A DNA stretch of 64,000 bases from assembly GCF_900186585.1 (NCBI RefSeq), contig NZ_FYDD01000003.1:744001-808000 (forward strand). The letters are read 5' to 3'. The DNA comes from Massiliimalia timonensis. Lineage in GTDB: Bacteria > Bacillota > Clostridia > Oscillospirales > Ruminococcaceae. A model generated the notes under the pieces. The model saw nothing but the letters and a program-made list of their open reading frames with translations. It made no database searches and had not been told where the DNA came from. Within the stretch, counting starts at the first letter, position 1. Every line of letters begins with the position of its first letter. Below are positions 26,179-34,650 of this stretch, one piece after another. Position numbers and translations under genes: made by a program.

Positions 26179-26682
26179 ATGGGAAAGGTAAAGGTACTGA
26201 TTAAAAACGAGCAAAAAGATGTGAAAATTCCAACTGGGATCAGATTATTGATCCGCCGTTGCTGTAACGCCGCACTGCTGGAAGAAGGGATCGACCGGGA
26301 AGCGGAGGTCAGTGTCACCTTTGTGAACAATGAGGAGATCCGGGCGCTGAACGCTAAATACCGCAATATCGACCGTGAAACAGACGTATTGTCTTTTCCG
26401 CAGTTTGAAGCGGAGGAATTTCACGGGGAACATAAAGACGATATTTATATGATCGGGGATATTGTGATCTCGGTAGAAAAGGCGTTTGAGCAGGCAAACC
26501 TCTATGGCCACAGCATCCAGCGTGAGATCGGCTTTTTAACGGTCCATTCCATGTTCCACCTGTTGGGCTATGATCATGAAGAAGGCGGACTGAGAGCCGT
26601 CCAAATGCGGGAAAAGGAAGAAAGTGTTTTAACTCAGCTGGGTATCCCGCGGGGTTCCAGCTATGTACTGGAAAATGAGTAA
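26179..26682 (+). CDS. ybeY: Endoribonuclease YbeY
   Basis: Zinc-dependent single-strand endoribonuclease involved in 16S rRNA 3'-end maturation and ribosome quality control. 167 residues; the metal-binding HSMFHLLGYDH has His123, His127 and His133. The start has only a weak ribosome site (GGAAAGG about 13 nt upstream), which suggests coupling to phoH. It overlaps the next gene. Confidence 0.94.
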   Translation: MGKVKVLIKNEQKDVKIPTGIRLLIRRCCNAALLEEGIDREAEVSVTFVNNEEIRALNAKYRNIDRETDVLSFPQFEAEEFHGEHKDDIYMIGDIVISVEKAFEQANLYGHSIQREIGFLTVHSMFHLLGYDHEEGGLRAVQMREKEESVLTQLGIPRGSSYVLENE

Positions 26683-27181
26683 TCGATATATTGACGATGT
26701 TTACAATTTAGCAAAAAGCTTTTCTTACGCTTTTCGCGGGTTTCGTTTTGCGGTCGACAATGAAAGGAACATGCGGATTCATCTAACGATGACAATTTTA
26801 GTGATCGAATTCGCTGTTTTATATCAGGTAAAGGCGTATGAATATATGATCTTATGCCTTTTATTTGGTCTGGTGCTTACAGCCGAGATGATCAATACCG
26901 CAATCGAAGCTTTAGTCAATTTAAATACCTCTGGATATGACACGCTTGCCCGCATCGCAAAGGATGTTGCGGCAGGCGCTGTTTTGGTGTTAGCGGTCAC
27001 TTCGGCTGTGGTCGGGGTGTTGATTTTCGGGAATCTGGAAAAACTACAGGCATGCGGGAGCTATCTGTTAGAGCATCCTGTGCTCATTCTTTTGGCAGTG
27101 GCGGAGCTGGTAATAGCATGGCTGTTTATTTTCCGTTGGAACAGCCGGCGCGCGGTTCGCAGGAAACACCGTGACAAATAA
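26675..27181 (+). CDS. dgkA: Diacylglycerol/undecaprenol kinase with C-terminal extension
   Basis: Small trimeric membrane kinase; Gram-positive members phosphorylate undecaprenol to recycle the cell-wall carrier lipid. 168 residues: RGFRFAVDNERNMRIH near the N-terminus and AEMINTAIEALVNL (about 64-77) with the catalytic Glu and metal ligands. Family members are usually 115-135 residues; here a fourth helix (about 135-155) and a basic tail RRAVRRKHRDK are added. The start overlaps ybeY by 8 bp; 26663 is an alternative start. Confidence 0.9.
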   Translation: MSNRYIDDVYNLAKSFSYAFRGFRFAVDNERNMRIHLTMTILVIEFAVLYQVKAYEYMILCLLFGLVLTAEMINTAIEALVNLNTSGYDTLARIAKDVAAGAVLVLAVTSAVVGVLIFGNLEKLQACGSYLLEHPVLILLAVAELVIAWLFIFRWNSRRAVRRKHRDK

Positions 27182-27198
27182 AGGATAAGGAAATTATT

Positions 27199-28101
27199 AT
27201 GATGAAGACATACAGCGGCTTTATTGCGATCGTTGGAAAACCAAATGTGGGGAAATCCTCCCTGTTAAATGAAGTGTTGGGGGAAAAGCTTGCGATCGTG
27301 ACCCACAAGCCCCAAACGACCCGTACCAAGATTACCGGGGTTTTGACTCGTGGATCAAAACAATATGTGTTTATTGATACGCCGGGGCTTCATAAGGCGC
27401 AGAACCGACTGGGTGACAACATGGTGAAAGCGGTAAACACCACCTTAAATGACATTGACGTTGTTTTACTGGTAGTTGAACCGCAGGGACCGATCAACCG
27501 TTCGGAGCACGATTTGATCGAAACCATAAAAAAAAGAAAATTGCCGGCAATTTTGGTAATCAATAAAATTGATCTATTAGATAAAAAAGAACGTTTGGCA
27601 GAACGTATCGCCCAGTTTACCGCTCTGCACAGCTTTGACGCGGTGGTTCCGGTGAGCGTGTTAAACCATGACGGGATGGAGCTCGTGATGCAGGAGGTTG
27701 ACCGCTATTTAACAGAAAGCGTTCACTTTTTCCCGGATGACAGCCTGACCGACCAGCCGGAACGGGTCATTGTAGCGGAACGGATCCGGGAAAAAATTTT
27801 ATTGAACATGCGCCAGGAGATCCCGCACGGGACTGCGATCGTGATCGAAAAAATGCAGGAGCGGGACGATAAAGATATCCTGGACATTGACGCTGTTATT
27901 TACTGTGAACGTTCCACACACAAAGGGATGCTGATCGGAAAAGGCGGCAGCGTATTAAAAAAGATCGCCAGCGAGGCAAGGGAAGACATTCAAAGTTTTT
28001 TTGGCATTCAGGTCAACCTGCAATGCTGGGTAAAAGTAAAAGAAGACTGGCGGAATAAAGATGGGCTGATCAATAACTTTGGTTTATCCTTCCGGGAATA
28101 A
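27199..28101 (+). CDS. era: GTPase Era
   Basis: GTPase for 30S ribosome assembly that binds the 3' end of 16S rRNA. 300 residues: G1 GKPNVGKS (about 11-18), G3 DTPG, G4 NKID, and a KH domain with GKGGSVLKKIASEAR. It follows dgkA by 17 nt in the standard ybeY-dgkA-era order. Confidence 0.97.
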   Translation: MMKTYSGFIAIVGKPNVGKSSLLNEVLGEKLAIVTHKPQTTRTKITGVLTRGSKQYVFIDTPGLHKAQNRLGDNMVKAVNTTLNDIDVVLLVVEPQGPINRSEHDLIETIKKRKLPAILVINKIDLLDKKERLAERIAQFTALHSFDAVVPVSVLNHDGMELVMQEVDRYLTESVHFFPDDSLTDQPERVIVAERIREKILLNMRQEIPHGTAIVIEKMQERDDKDILDIDAVIYCERSTHKGMLIGKGGSVLKKIASEAREDIQSFFGIQVNLQCWVKVKEDWRNKDGLINNFGLSFRE

Positions 28102-28185
28102 TTGGTTGTAAGAGTTTCCATTTATAATTTGCCTGTCCTCCTGTCATACTAGTAGTATCGAATGGAACAGGGAGGCATACAGGTT

Positions 28186-28371
28186 ATGGAAGAGTCTTTA
28201 CAGAATTTTCAGGGATCCAATGCCGAATCCGCTTGGGAACGGTTTGAACATAGCGGCAGTGTGGCCGATTATTTGTCTTATCGGCAGACTGTCATACTTG
28301 GGGAGAATCCGATTCATGCTACTCAAAACACAGGGGCTGGTTCTCAAACAGCGCAATATCGGGGAAAATGA
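28186..28371 (+). CDS. YqzL-like small protein
   Basis: 61 residues with SAWERFEHSGSVADYLSYRQ, which fits the W-x2-F-x2-(T/S)G-x4-YL-x-Y pattern of the YqzL family found between era and recO in Firmicutes. The ATG at 28186 has GGGAGG at good spacing. The 3' end overlaps recO by 56 bp in another frame, so its last 18 or so residues are constrained by RecO. Function unknown. Confidence 0.7.
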   Translation: MEESLQNFQGSNAESAWERFEHSGSVADYLSYRQTVILGENPIHATQNTGAGSQTAQYRGK

Positions 28372-29071
28372 CCGGATCTTGGTTTTATTGACCAAGGATT
28401 ATGGCATTATGGAGGTTTCGGCCCGTGGGGTAAAACGAATGAAAAGCCCCTTGGCTGGAGGTTGCCAGCTATTATCCTATTCCGAGTTTTGTATTTTTCA
28501 AGGGAAAAAATATGACACGGTAAACAGCGCAGAGGTGATCCATTCTTTTTATAACATTCGTTTGGATGTGGCAAAGCTTTCTTTGGCAACTTATTTTTGC
28601 GATCTCACGAACTATCTTTCTCCACAGAAGGATAGTTCGTGGGTTTCCTTGCGTTTTCTTTTAAATACGTTAGCTCTGCTGGAAGATGATAAGCGTGAGA
28701 TGGAATTGCTGAAATGCATTTTTGAGCTAAAGATGCTGTCCTTTTCGGGATTTATGCCCAATCTGGTATGCTGTGCGGATTGTCAGGCATACGAAACAGA
28801 TCCTATGTATTTTTTACCGATCGAGGCAAAGCTGATCTGTGCCGATTGTATAGAAAAGTATAAAAACAGCGGTCTTTTAAAATATACGCTGACCCCGCCT
28901 GTACTTTATGCGATGCGCCATATCATTTATGCGGAGGATGCTAAGCTGTTCCAGTTCAATTTAAAGGGCGATTCTTTAAAGCAACTGGAATTTATTACAG
29001 AAAATTATGTATTGATCCAAACGGAGCAACGCTTCAAGGCGCTGGATGTATACCGACAGACAAAAGACTAA
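28316..29071 (+). CDS. recO: DNA repair protein RecO
   Basis: Helps load RecA onto SSB-coated single-stranded DNA. 251 residues: N-terminal OB fold (KTQGLVLKQRNIGENDRILVLLT), helical core, and a zinc finger CCADC ... CADC (about 150-185). The ATG at 28316 follows GGGGAGA; the frame is open upstream but that part is the yqzL-like gene. Confidence 0.95.
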   Translation: MLLKTQGLVLKQRNIGENDRILVLLTKDYGIMEVSARGVKRMKSPLAGGCQLLSYSEFCIFQGKKYDTVNSAEVIHSFYNIRLDVAKLSLATYFCDLTNYLSPQKDSSWVSLRFLLNTLALLEDDKREMELLKCIFELKMLSFSGFMPNLVCCADCQAYETDPMYFLPIEAKLICADCIEKYKNSGLLKYTLTPPVLYAMRHIIYAEDAKLFQFNLKGDSLKQLEFITENYVLIQTEQRFKALDVYRQTKD

Positions 29072-29084
29072 TCGAGGAGATACT

Positions 29085-31466
29085 ATGATTATTAGTGAAA
29101 AATATTGTAAAGCTTTAGAGCTTGACAAAATATTGCAGGAGCTGGCAGAGTACACTTGCTGCGATTATGCCCGTTCCCGGGCGCTCGCGATCCGTCCGTT
29201 CACCAATTTGCGGATCGTACAGGACGAGGTGGAGAAAACAAACGACGCATTTTTGCTTTCCTCCAAATTTGGAACCCCGTCTTTTGCAAACTTAAAAGAT
29301 CCCGCTGATTCTCTGAAGCTGGGAGAGGCAGGAGGGATGATGAGCCTGCCTGCGTTTATCAATATCGCGGAGATTTTACGGCAGACCCGGCTTTTGTGTG
29401 AATGGATCCGGCAATGTCAGAATATGCCGAACCGTCTTTCGGATATTTTTTCCTATCTGGAACCGAATAAGACTTTGGAAGACAGGATCCGTGCGGTAGT
29501 TGTTTCTGACGACCGGATCGACGACTTTGCCAGCGTAGAGCTGGCTGATATCCGCCGCAAGATCACGTCAACGCAGGCCAAAGCAAAACAGAATATTGAA
29601 AAGATCATCCGGTCTTCCAAATATCAAAAAGCCTTGCAGGAAAACCTGGTAACGATACGGGACGGCCGCTTTGTAATTCCGGTCAAAGCGGAATACAAGG
29701 CGGAAATTCCCGGTTTGGTACATGATACCTCTTCCAGCGGGGCGACCCTGTTTGTGGAGCCAATGGCGGTGGTAGAAGCGAATAATGAGATCCGCGTTCT
29801 GGAACTGAAAGAAAAGGCGGAGATCGAGCGGATTCTATATGAGCTGTCTGCCATGTGCGCAGAGCATAAAGAAAATATCCTCAGTAATTTTGATGTGGTT
29901 ATCACGCTGAACCTTTATTTTGCAAAATCCCATCTGGCGGCAAAGATGAACGCTATGATGCCACAGATCGTCAATTCCGGGGAAATCGTTCTGAAAAAGG
30001 CGCGGCATCCGTTGATCGCTAAAGAGGAAGTCGTTCCAGTCAATGTAGAGCTTGGGAGTAAGTATCATACTTTGGTGGTTACCGGTCCAAACACTGGCGG
30101 CAAGACCGTTACCCTGAAAACAGTAGGGCTTTTGACCCTGATGACCATGTGCGGCTTACTGATCCCGGTCAGCGATGAAAGCGTGGTATCGGTGTTCCGG
30201 AAAGTTTTGGTGGATATTGGCGACGAGCAGAGCATTGAACAGAGCTTGTCTACCTTTTCCGCGCATATGACAAATATCGTGTCGATTTTAAAGGAAGCTG
30301 ACGAACATACACTGACACTGGTGGATGAACTTGGGTCGGGAACGGATCCGGTCGAGGGGGCGGCACTTGCTATTTCGGTATTAGAGGAGCTGCGCGCAAA
30401 GGGTAGCGTTACGGCTGCTACAACCCATTATCCAGAACTGAAGGTATATGCCATTGAAACAGAAGACGTGGAAAACGCCTGTTGCGAATTTGATGTTAAG
30501 ACCCTGCGGCCTACCTACCGGCTTTTGATTGGTGTGCCTGGACGTTCCAACGCATTTGCCATTTCCCGGCGGCTTGGGCTTTCTGAACAGGTGCTGCAAA
30601 AGGCACAAGCGCTGATCTCCCATCAGGATAAGCAGTTGGAAACTGTCATTGACCGGTTGGAAAATTCCCGGCAGGAGTTTGAGGAAAAATATCAGGAATA
30701 CAATCAAAAGGTTTATGAATACCGCAACCGCACCCAGTTGGTGGAAGAAGAAAAACAAAAGCTGGAAAAACAGAAAGAACAGGTTTTGGAAAGCGCCAGA
30801 GAACAGGCGCGCAAGATCGTGGAAACGGTCAAGCTGCAATCTCAGAATCTGATGGACGAACTGGATGAACTGCGGCGGCAGAAAGATCAGGCCGATTTTT
30901 CCAAAAAAGCTGCGCAGGCAAAGTCACAGCTAAAAGGCCAGCTTGACCGCCTGCACAATCAGGCAAATCCTGTAAGCACCCGTACAAATGAAGGATATAT
31001 CCTGCCGCGTCCGTTAAAGCGGGGAGATGACGTTTTGATCGTGGATCTGGATAAACGGGCAACCGTTCTGGAGGAAGCAGACAGATCCGGCAATATTATG
31101 GTGCAGGCGGGGATTATGAAAATTCGTGTAAAGGTAGATAACTTGCGTCTGCTGAAAAAGGAAAACCCGTATAAACCGACTGGGCGGACTATGCGCAGTG
31201 TAGCAAAGGCGGCCCAGCGCAGCGCTTCTACCGAAATTGATCTGCGCGGCCAGACCGTGGAAGAAGCTTTGATGGAAGTGGATTTTTTTATCGACCGTTC
31301 TATCATGAATCATCTGGAGCAGATCACCATCATTCACGGCAAGGGTACCGGAGCGCTTCGCAGTGCGATCCACAGCCATTTAAAGAAACACAAGAGCATC
31401 AAATCGTTCCGGCTGGGAACCTTTGGCGAAGGGGAAGCCGGCGTTACCATCGTACAATTAAAGTAA
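29085..31466 (+). CDS. mutS2: Endonuclease MutS2
   Basis: MutS-family ATPase that suppresses homologous recombination and, as shown in Bacillus, splits collided ribosomes. 793 residues: lever/clamp region, ATPase with GPNTGGKT (about 330-337) and the DELGSGTDP Walker B, a coiled coil rich in Glu/Gln/Lys (about 515-640), and the C-terminal Smr nuclease domain starting IDLRGQTVEEALMEV with HGKGTGALR. The ATG follows GAGGAG, 13 nt after recO. Confidence 0.96.
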   Translation: MIISEKYCKALELDKILQELAEYTCCDYARSRALAIRPFTNLRIVQDEVEKTNDAFLLSSKFGTPSFANLKDPADSLKLGEAGGMMSLPAFINIAEILRQTRLLCEWIRQCQNMPNRLSDIFSYLEPNKTLEDRIRAVVVSDDRIDDFASVELADIRRKITSTQAKAKQNIEKIIRSSKYQKALQENLVTIRDGRFVIPVKAEYKAEIPGLVHDTSSSGATLFVEPMAVVEANNEIRVLELKEKAEIERILYELSAMCAEHKENILSNFDVVITLNLYFAKSHLAAKMNAMMPQIVNSGEIVLKKARHPLIAKEEVVPVNVELGSKYHTLVVTGPNTGGKTVTLKTVGLLTLMTMCGLLIPVSDESVVSVFRKVLVDIGDEQSIEQSLSTFSAHMTNIVSILKEADEHTLTLVDELGSGTDPVEGAALAISVLEELRAKGSVTAATTHYPELKVYAIETEDVENACCEFDVKTLRPTYRLLIGVPGRSNAFAISRRLGLSEQVLQKAQALISHQDKQLETVIDRLENSRQEFEEKYQEYNQKVYEYRNRTQLVEEEKQKLEKQKEQVLESAREQARKIVETVKLQSQNLMDELDELRRQKDQADFSKKAAQAKSQLKGQLDRLHNQANPVSTRTNEGYILPRPLKRGDDVLIVDLDKRATVLEEADRSGNIMVQAGIMKIRVKVDNLRLLKKENPYKPTGRTMRSVAKAAQRSASTEIDLRGQTVEEALMEVDFFIDRSIMNHLEQITIIHGKGTGALRSAIHSHLKKHKSIKSFRLGTFGEGEAGVTIVQLK

Positions 31467-31482
31467 CTGGCATAATCCTCCG

Positions 31483-31514
31483 ACACCTTGCATATCTTTT
31501 GATATGTGAGGTGT
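31483..31514 (+). promoter_or_regulatory. Hairpin covering the ymxH ribosome site
   Basis: ACACCTTGCATATC (31483-31496) pairs along its full 14 bp with GATATGTGAGGTGT (31501-31514) using two G-U pairs, loop TTTT. The Shine-Dalgarno TGAGGTG lies within the right arm and the ATG follows 6 nt later. It may act as the mutS2 terminator (TTTT follows) or hold the ymxH ribosome site closed. Confidence 0.65.
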
Positions 31515-31520
31515 TTTGTC

Positions 31521-31814
31521 ATGTTGTCCCGTTTTGCTGATTTAAAAAATAAGGAGATCATCTGCACCAAGGACGGTTTGCGCGTAGGATATGTTGATGA
31601 CGTTGCCTTTGATATGGACACCTATGAAATCACCCATTTGATTGCATACGGGCGGTACCGTTTTTTTGGATTGCTGGGCAGGGGGGAAGACATCCGGATC
31701 TCCTGCAAGCAGGTGCAGGTGATCGGGGAAGATATCATTTTAGTAGATGATTATGAACAATCCGGGAAAAGAAAAACTGCAAAAGAACATTTTTTGCATA
31801 AATTTTTTGAGTAA
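31521..31814 (+). CDS. ymxH: YlmC/YmxH family PRC-barrel sporulation protein
   Basis: 97 residues with a PRC-barrel fold: MLSRFADLKNKEIICTKDG, GYVDDVAFDMDTYEITHLI, ISCKQVQVIGEDIILVDD. YlmC/YmxH proteins are spore-related in Bacilli and Clostridia; their molecular role is unknown. The start at 31521 follows TGAGGTG, which lies in a stem-loop. Confidence 0.85.
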   Translation: MLSRFADLKNKEIICTKDGLRVGYVDDVAFDMDTYEITHLIAYGRYRFFGLLGRGEDIRISCKQVQVIGEDIILVDDYEQSGKRKTAKEHFLHKFFE

Positions 31815-31838
31815 TATGGCTAAAATACTGGAATTCTC

Positions 31839-31867
31839 TTGACTTTTCCGGGAAAAGAACGGATAAT
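31839..31867 (+). promoter_or_regulatory. Promoter of the SipW-like gene
   Basis: TTGACT (31839-31844), 17-bp spacer, GATAAT (31862-31867). Confidence 0.6.
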
Positions 31868-31922
31868 ATACTATATATTTTATCTTTCGCTTTTCAGAAT
31901 TTGATCAGGAGGTTCCAATTAT

Positions 31923-33176
31923 ATGTCGTCCAAGCATACTGCAACCCGTATTTTTAAATTCTTATTTATCCTTTTTTTGGTAATATCTGTGATTACTTCA
32001 TTGATTTATCTGCCTGTGTTTTCTAGCGTTTCCAAAGCTGCAAAAACAGATTCTGTTCCAACACTGTTTGGAAAACAGTATGTTCCTATGATGAAAGAGA
32101 ATACTTTCGACAGTATTTCAGCAGGAAGTATCGTAATCATTGAGGAAGCCTATCCCGTTAATATCCAAGAAGGGGATGTGATCTTATACCGTACCCCGGC
32201 AAATGATACCAGTAACGAGGTATATCCTGGTTTCAGCTTAGCGACTGTACAGATGATCGAAACAGCAGAAGACGATTCCGGTGAAATTATATTCCATACT
32301 ATTTCGGGCAACACAACTCCGGAAACTGCGGAGGATTTAACTTCGATTCAAAGTACAGATATGTACGGGGAAGCGACCATGGCTTTAAACGGTATGGGAA
32401 ATGCTTTTCAGTTTGTGAATTCTACTACCGGCCTGATTGTTTTAGAGGTGCTTCCATTATCTTTATTTGTTATTTTCTTGGTGCTGTTTTTGGTATTCCG
32501 TCTGAAAATACAGGATCAAGACGAGGAATATGAATATTATGATGACGCAGAAGAGGATTTGGCGTCTGAATCTGAAAACGAATCCTCCAAGCTGCCATTA
32601 GCTGATACAGATATTCGCAGCCACACAGTTTCTTCACAAAATGCTGGATTTATGGTTCCGGATATCCCGCAGGAGGAAAAACATGCTGATACCTCCGCTT
32701 TTGAGCTTGACGATATTCAGGCGCCAGAAGAGCATACATCAGAAGATGTTGCGGCTTTAGGAATTGCCGCGGCAAGTAAATTAGCTGTAAAAACAGAGCC
32801 GGAGGAAGAAGAAATGTCTTTTGAAGACTTATTGAAAGAAACCGGGTTGGAAAACCTGGAAGAAGAACCGAAAACGGAAGAAGGCAGCGACCATACTATG
32901 GAATTTGACCTTGCAAAATTACAGGAGCAGATTTTAAATGACGGAAACGCGGAAAGCAATGAAATCTTGAATGATTTGGATAAACAGATTTCGGAACTAA
33001 AAGAACCGGAAGACAGCATCATGTTCCTGTTGCATGAAAATTCTATTGATGTGAATTTTAGAAATTTGATCTCGGCAGATATTGAAATTGAAAACCATTC
33101 TGATGGAAGCGGTTTTACGGTAAAAACACCGAAATACAATGCAAGCATTACGATTAATATTTCTAAAAACAAATAA
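31923..33176 (+). CDS. Degenerate SipW/S26-like membrane protein with acidic cytoplasmic tail
   Basis: 417 residues: N-terminal helix (about 11-32), an extracytoplasmic domain of about 130 residues, second helix (about 168-192), and a long acidic tail (about 195-417, many Glu/Asp). The outer domain follows the S26B signal peptidase pattern (SAGSIVIIEE..., EGDVILYRTP, FHTISGNTTPE), but the SMEP-type catalytic Ser is replaced around QYVPMMKEN (52-60) and the dyad His/Lys region reads ATVQM. It therefore looks catalytically dead. The tail ends with a predicted beta-rich segment (about 380-415). Own promoter and terminator. Family membership is inferred from pattern; function unknown. Confidence 0.65.
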   Translation: MSSKHTATRIFKFLFILFLVISVITSLIYLPVFSSVSKAAKTDSVPTLFGKQYVPMMKENTFDSISAGSIVIIEEAYPVNIQEGDVILYRTPANDTSNEVYPGFSLATVQMIETAEDDSGEIIFHTISGNTTPETAEDLTSIQSTDMYGEATMALNGMGNAFQFVNSTTGLIVLEVLPLSLFVIFLVLFLVFRLKIQDQDEEYEYYDDAEEDLASESENESSKLPLADTDIRSHTVSSQNAGFMVPDIPQEEKHADTSAFELDDIQAPEEHTSEDVAALGIAAASKLAVKTEPEEEEMSFEDLLKETGLENLEEEPKTEEGSDHTMEFDLAKLQEQILNDGNAESNEILNDLDKQISELKEPEDSIMFLLHENSIDVNFRNLISADIEIENHSDGSGFTVKTPKYNASITINISKNK

Positions 33177-33186
33177 TTGTGATTTA

Positions 33187-33222
33187 TTTTGAGCAGTCAA
33201 ACGACTGCTCAAAAGTTTTTTT
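33187..33222 (+). terminator. Terminator after the SipW-like gene
   Basis: Perfect stem TTTTGAGCAGTC / GACTGCTCAAAA, loop AAAC, then G and a run of seven Ts. The Shine-Dalgarno of the next gene begins right after the T-run. Confidence 0.88.
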
Positions 33223-33239
33223 AGGAGAAAAATCATTTT

Positions 33240-34376
33240 ATGAAACAAAAAAGTTTTTTCTGTCGAATTTTATCTGGGATTAGTTTGCTGCTTTTGTTGA
33301 CCGCCTGTACTCCCTCCGGGCAGCAGACATCCCTAACTTCCGAAGAAGAGGAATTTCCGGTCTCCGAATTTCCTGCTGCGAATCTTTCGATCCCGGCCCT
33401 GCCTGTGGAAGAGGAGGGAAAGATAAAAGGGGTATGGGTTTCCTATTTAGAGTTTGACCATATGCTGAAAGGCAGATCGGAAAAAAAATACCGGGCCAAT
33501 ATTCAGGATATGGTCAAGAACTGTAAAGAACAAGAGCTCAATACCTTGATCGTACAGGTACGGTCCCACGGAGATGCATATTATCCATCGCAATATTATC
33601 CGTGGTCTGTCCATGTGACTGGATCGCCACAGAAAGGCTGTTCATTCGACCCCTTAAAAATTTTGATAGAGGAGGCCCAAAAAGAAGATCTATCAGTTCA
33701 TGCGTGGATCAACCCGTACCGCTTGATGCAAGAGGAAGAAATGGAACTAGTTTCCAAGGATTATAAGATTCGGGAGTGGTATCAAAATGATTCGTATATG
33801 GAAAAGGGGACTGATGGATACTGGTATTTGAATGCCGGGAACGATGAGGTACAGGAACTAATTGTCAATGGGATACAGGAGCTGATTACAAATTATGATC
33901 TGGATGGGATACAGATCGACGATTATTTCTATGATAAGGTGAAGCCCAAGGCCTTTGGGGAAAGCGATAAAGAAGGCCGGGAAAATGTTACCCAGATGGT
34001 GAAAAAGATTTACCAGTGCGTCAAAAATCAGGACGCCGAATTATTGTTTGGCATCAGCCCGGCTGGGAATTTCCGGGAGTCTCCGGTATCGGATTCTACA
34101 CAGCTGACGGATCTAAGCCTGTGGTGCACCGAGGAAGGATACCTTGATTATGTTGCGCCGCAGATTTACTGGGATTTTGAAGACCCGGAAGCCCCTTTTT
34201 TAGAGGTCTTGGAAAAATGGGAAAATCTGGTGAAGGATTCCCCAGTCAAGCTGTACGTCGGGCTTGCAGCCTATAAATTTTCGGAATCCGAGATCTTGGA
34301 GGAAGAAATGAAAACTGTGCTGGAACGGGAGGTTCCACAGGGATATTTTCTATTCCGGTATGATAATCTTGTATAG
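33240..34376 (+). CDS. YddW-like lipoprotein, glycosyl hydrolase-10-like domain
   Basis: 378 residues: signal peptide with lipobox LLTAC (Cys at about 22), a short linker, and a DUF187/GHL10 TIM-barrel with KGVWVSYLEFD, TLIVQVRSHGDAYYPS, VHAWINPYRL, LDGIQIDDYFY and YVAPQIYWDF. Family members act on cell wall or are presumed glycosidases; the DD pair in IQIDDYFY is the likely acidic site. The ATG has AGGAG at 12 nt. It is preceded immediately by a strong terminator, so transcription must come by read-through or an internal promoter. Confidence 0.85.
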   Translation: MKQKSFFCRILSGISLLLLLTACTPSGQQTSLTSEEEEFPVSEFPAANLSIPALPVEEEGKIKGVWVSYLEFDHMLKGRSEKKYRANIQDMVKNCKEQELNTLIVQVRSHGDAYYPSQYYPWSVHVTGSPQKGCSFDPLKILIEEAQKEDLSVHAWINPYRLMQEEEMELVSKDYKIREWYQNDSYMEKGTDGYWYLNAGNDEVQELIVNGIQELITNYDLDGIQIDDYFYDKVKPKAFGESDKEGRENVTQMVKKIYQCVKNQDAELLFGISPAGNFRESPVSDSTQLTDLSLWCTEEGYLDYVAPQIYWDFEDPEAPFLEVLEKWENLVKDSPVKLYVGLAAYKFSESEILEEEMKTVLEREVPQGYFLFRYDNLV

Positions 34377-34451
34377 GCATGTTTAACCTACCCTTTTACT
34401 GGCAACAATATGATAAGAATCTTGTTTACGCAAAGGGAAGGAAGTGGTCAA

Positions 34452-34637
34452 ATGCCTACGCTGACACAACGGGAAATGTTCTGGGTCGAAAACCAGTTAA
34501 AATTTGAACAGGCAATGGTGAAGAAATACAAGTTTTGTTATCAGTTATGCTCTGATCCGCAGCTTAAGATCAAATGCGAGGAGATTGCCGCCAAGCATAT
34601 CGATCATTATACAAAGCTGCTGGACATGATCCGGTAA
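34452..34637 (+). CDS. Small helical protein, coat-associated candidate
   Basis: 61 residues, MPTLTQREMFWVENQLKFEQ then Cys pair region FCYQLCSDPQLKIKCEEIAAKHIDHYTKLLDMI. Two helices with a spacing like half a ferritin-like bundle. It is 13 nt before a CotF-like gene in the same orientation, which suggests a shared spore coat role. I recognise the type from sporulating Clostridia but not a firm name. The ATG follows GGAAGTGG. Confidence 0.65.
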   Translation: MPTLTQREMFWVENQLKFEQAMVKKYKFCYQLCSDPQLKIKCEEIAAKHIDHYTKLLDMIR

Positions 34638-34650
34638 AGGAGAAAATTTT

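Noticed and set aside
30381-30839. Minus-strand frame opposite the mutS2 coiled coil
   Set aside because: Low-complexity Phe/Leu product mirrored from Glu/Gln/Lys codons of the coiled coil.
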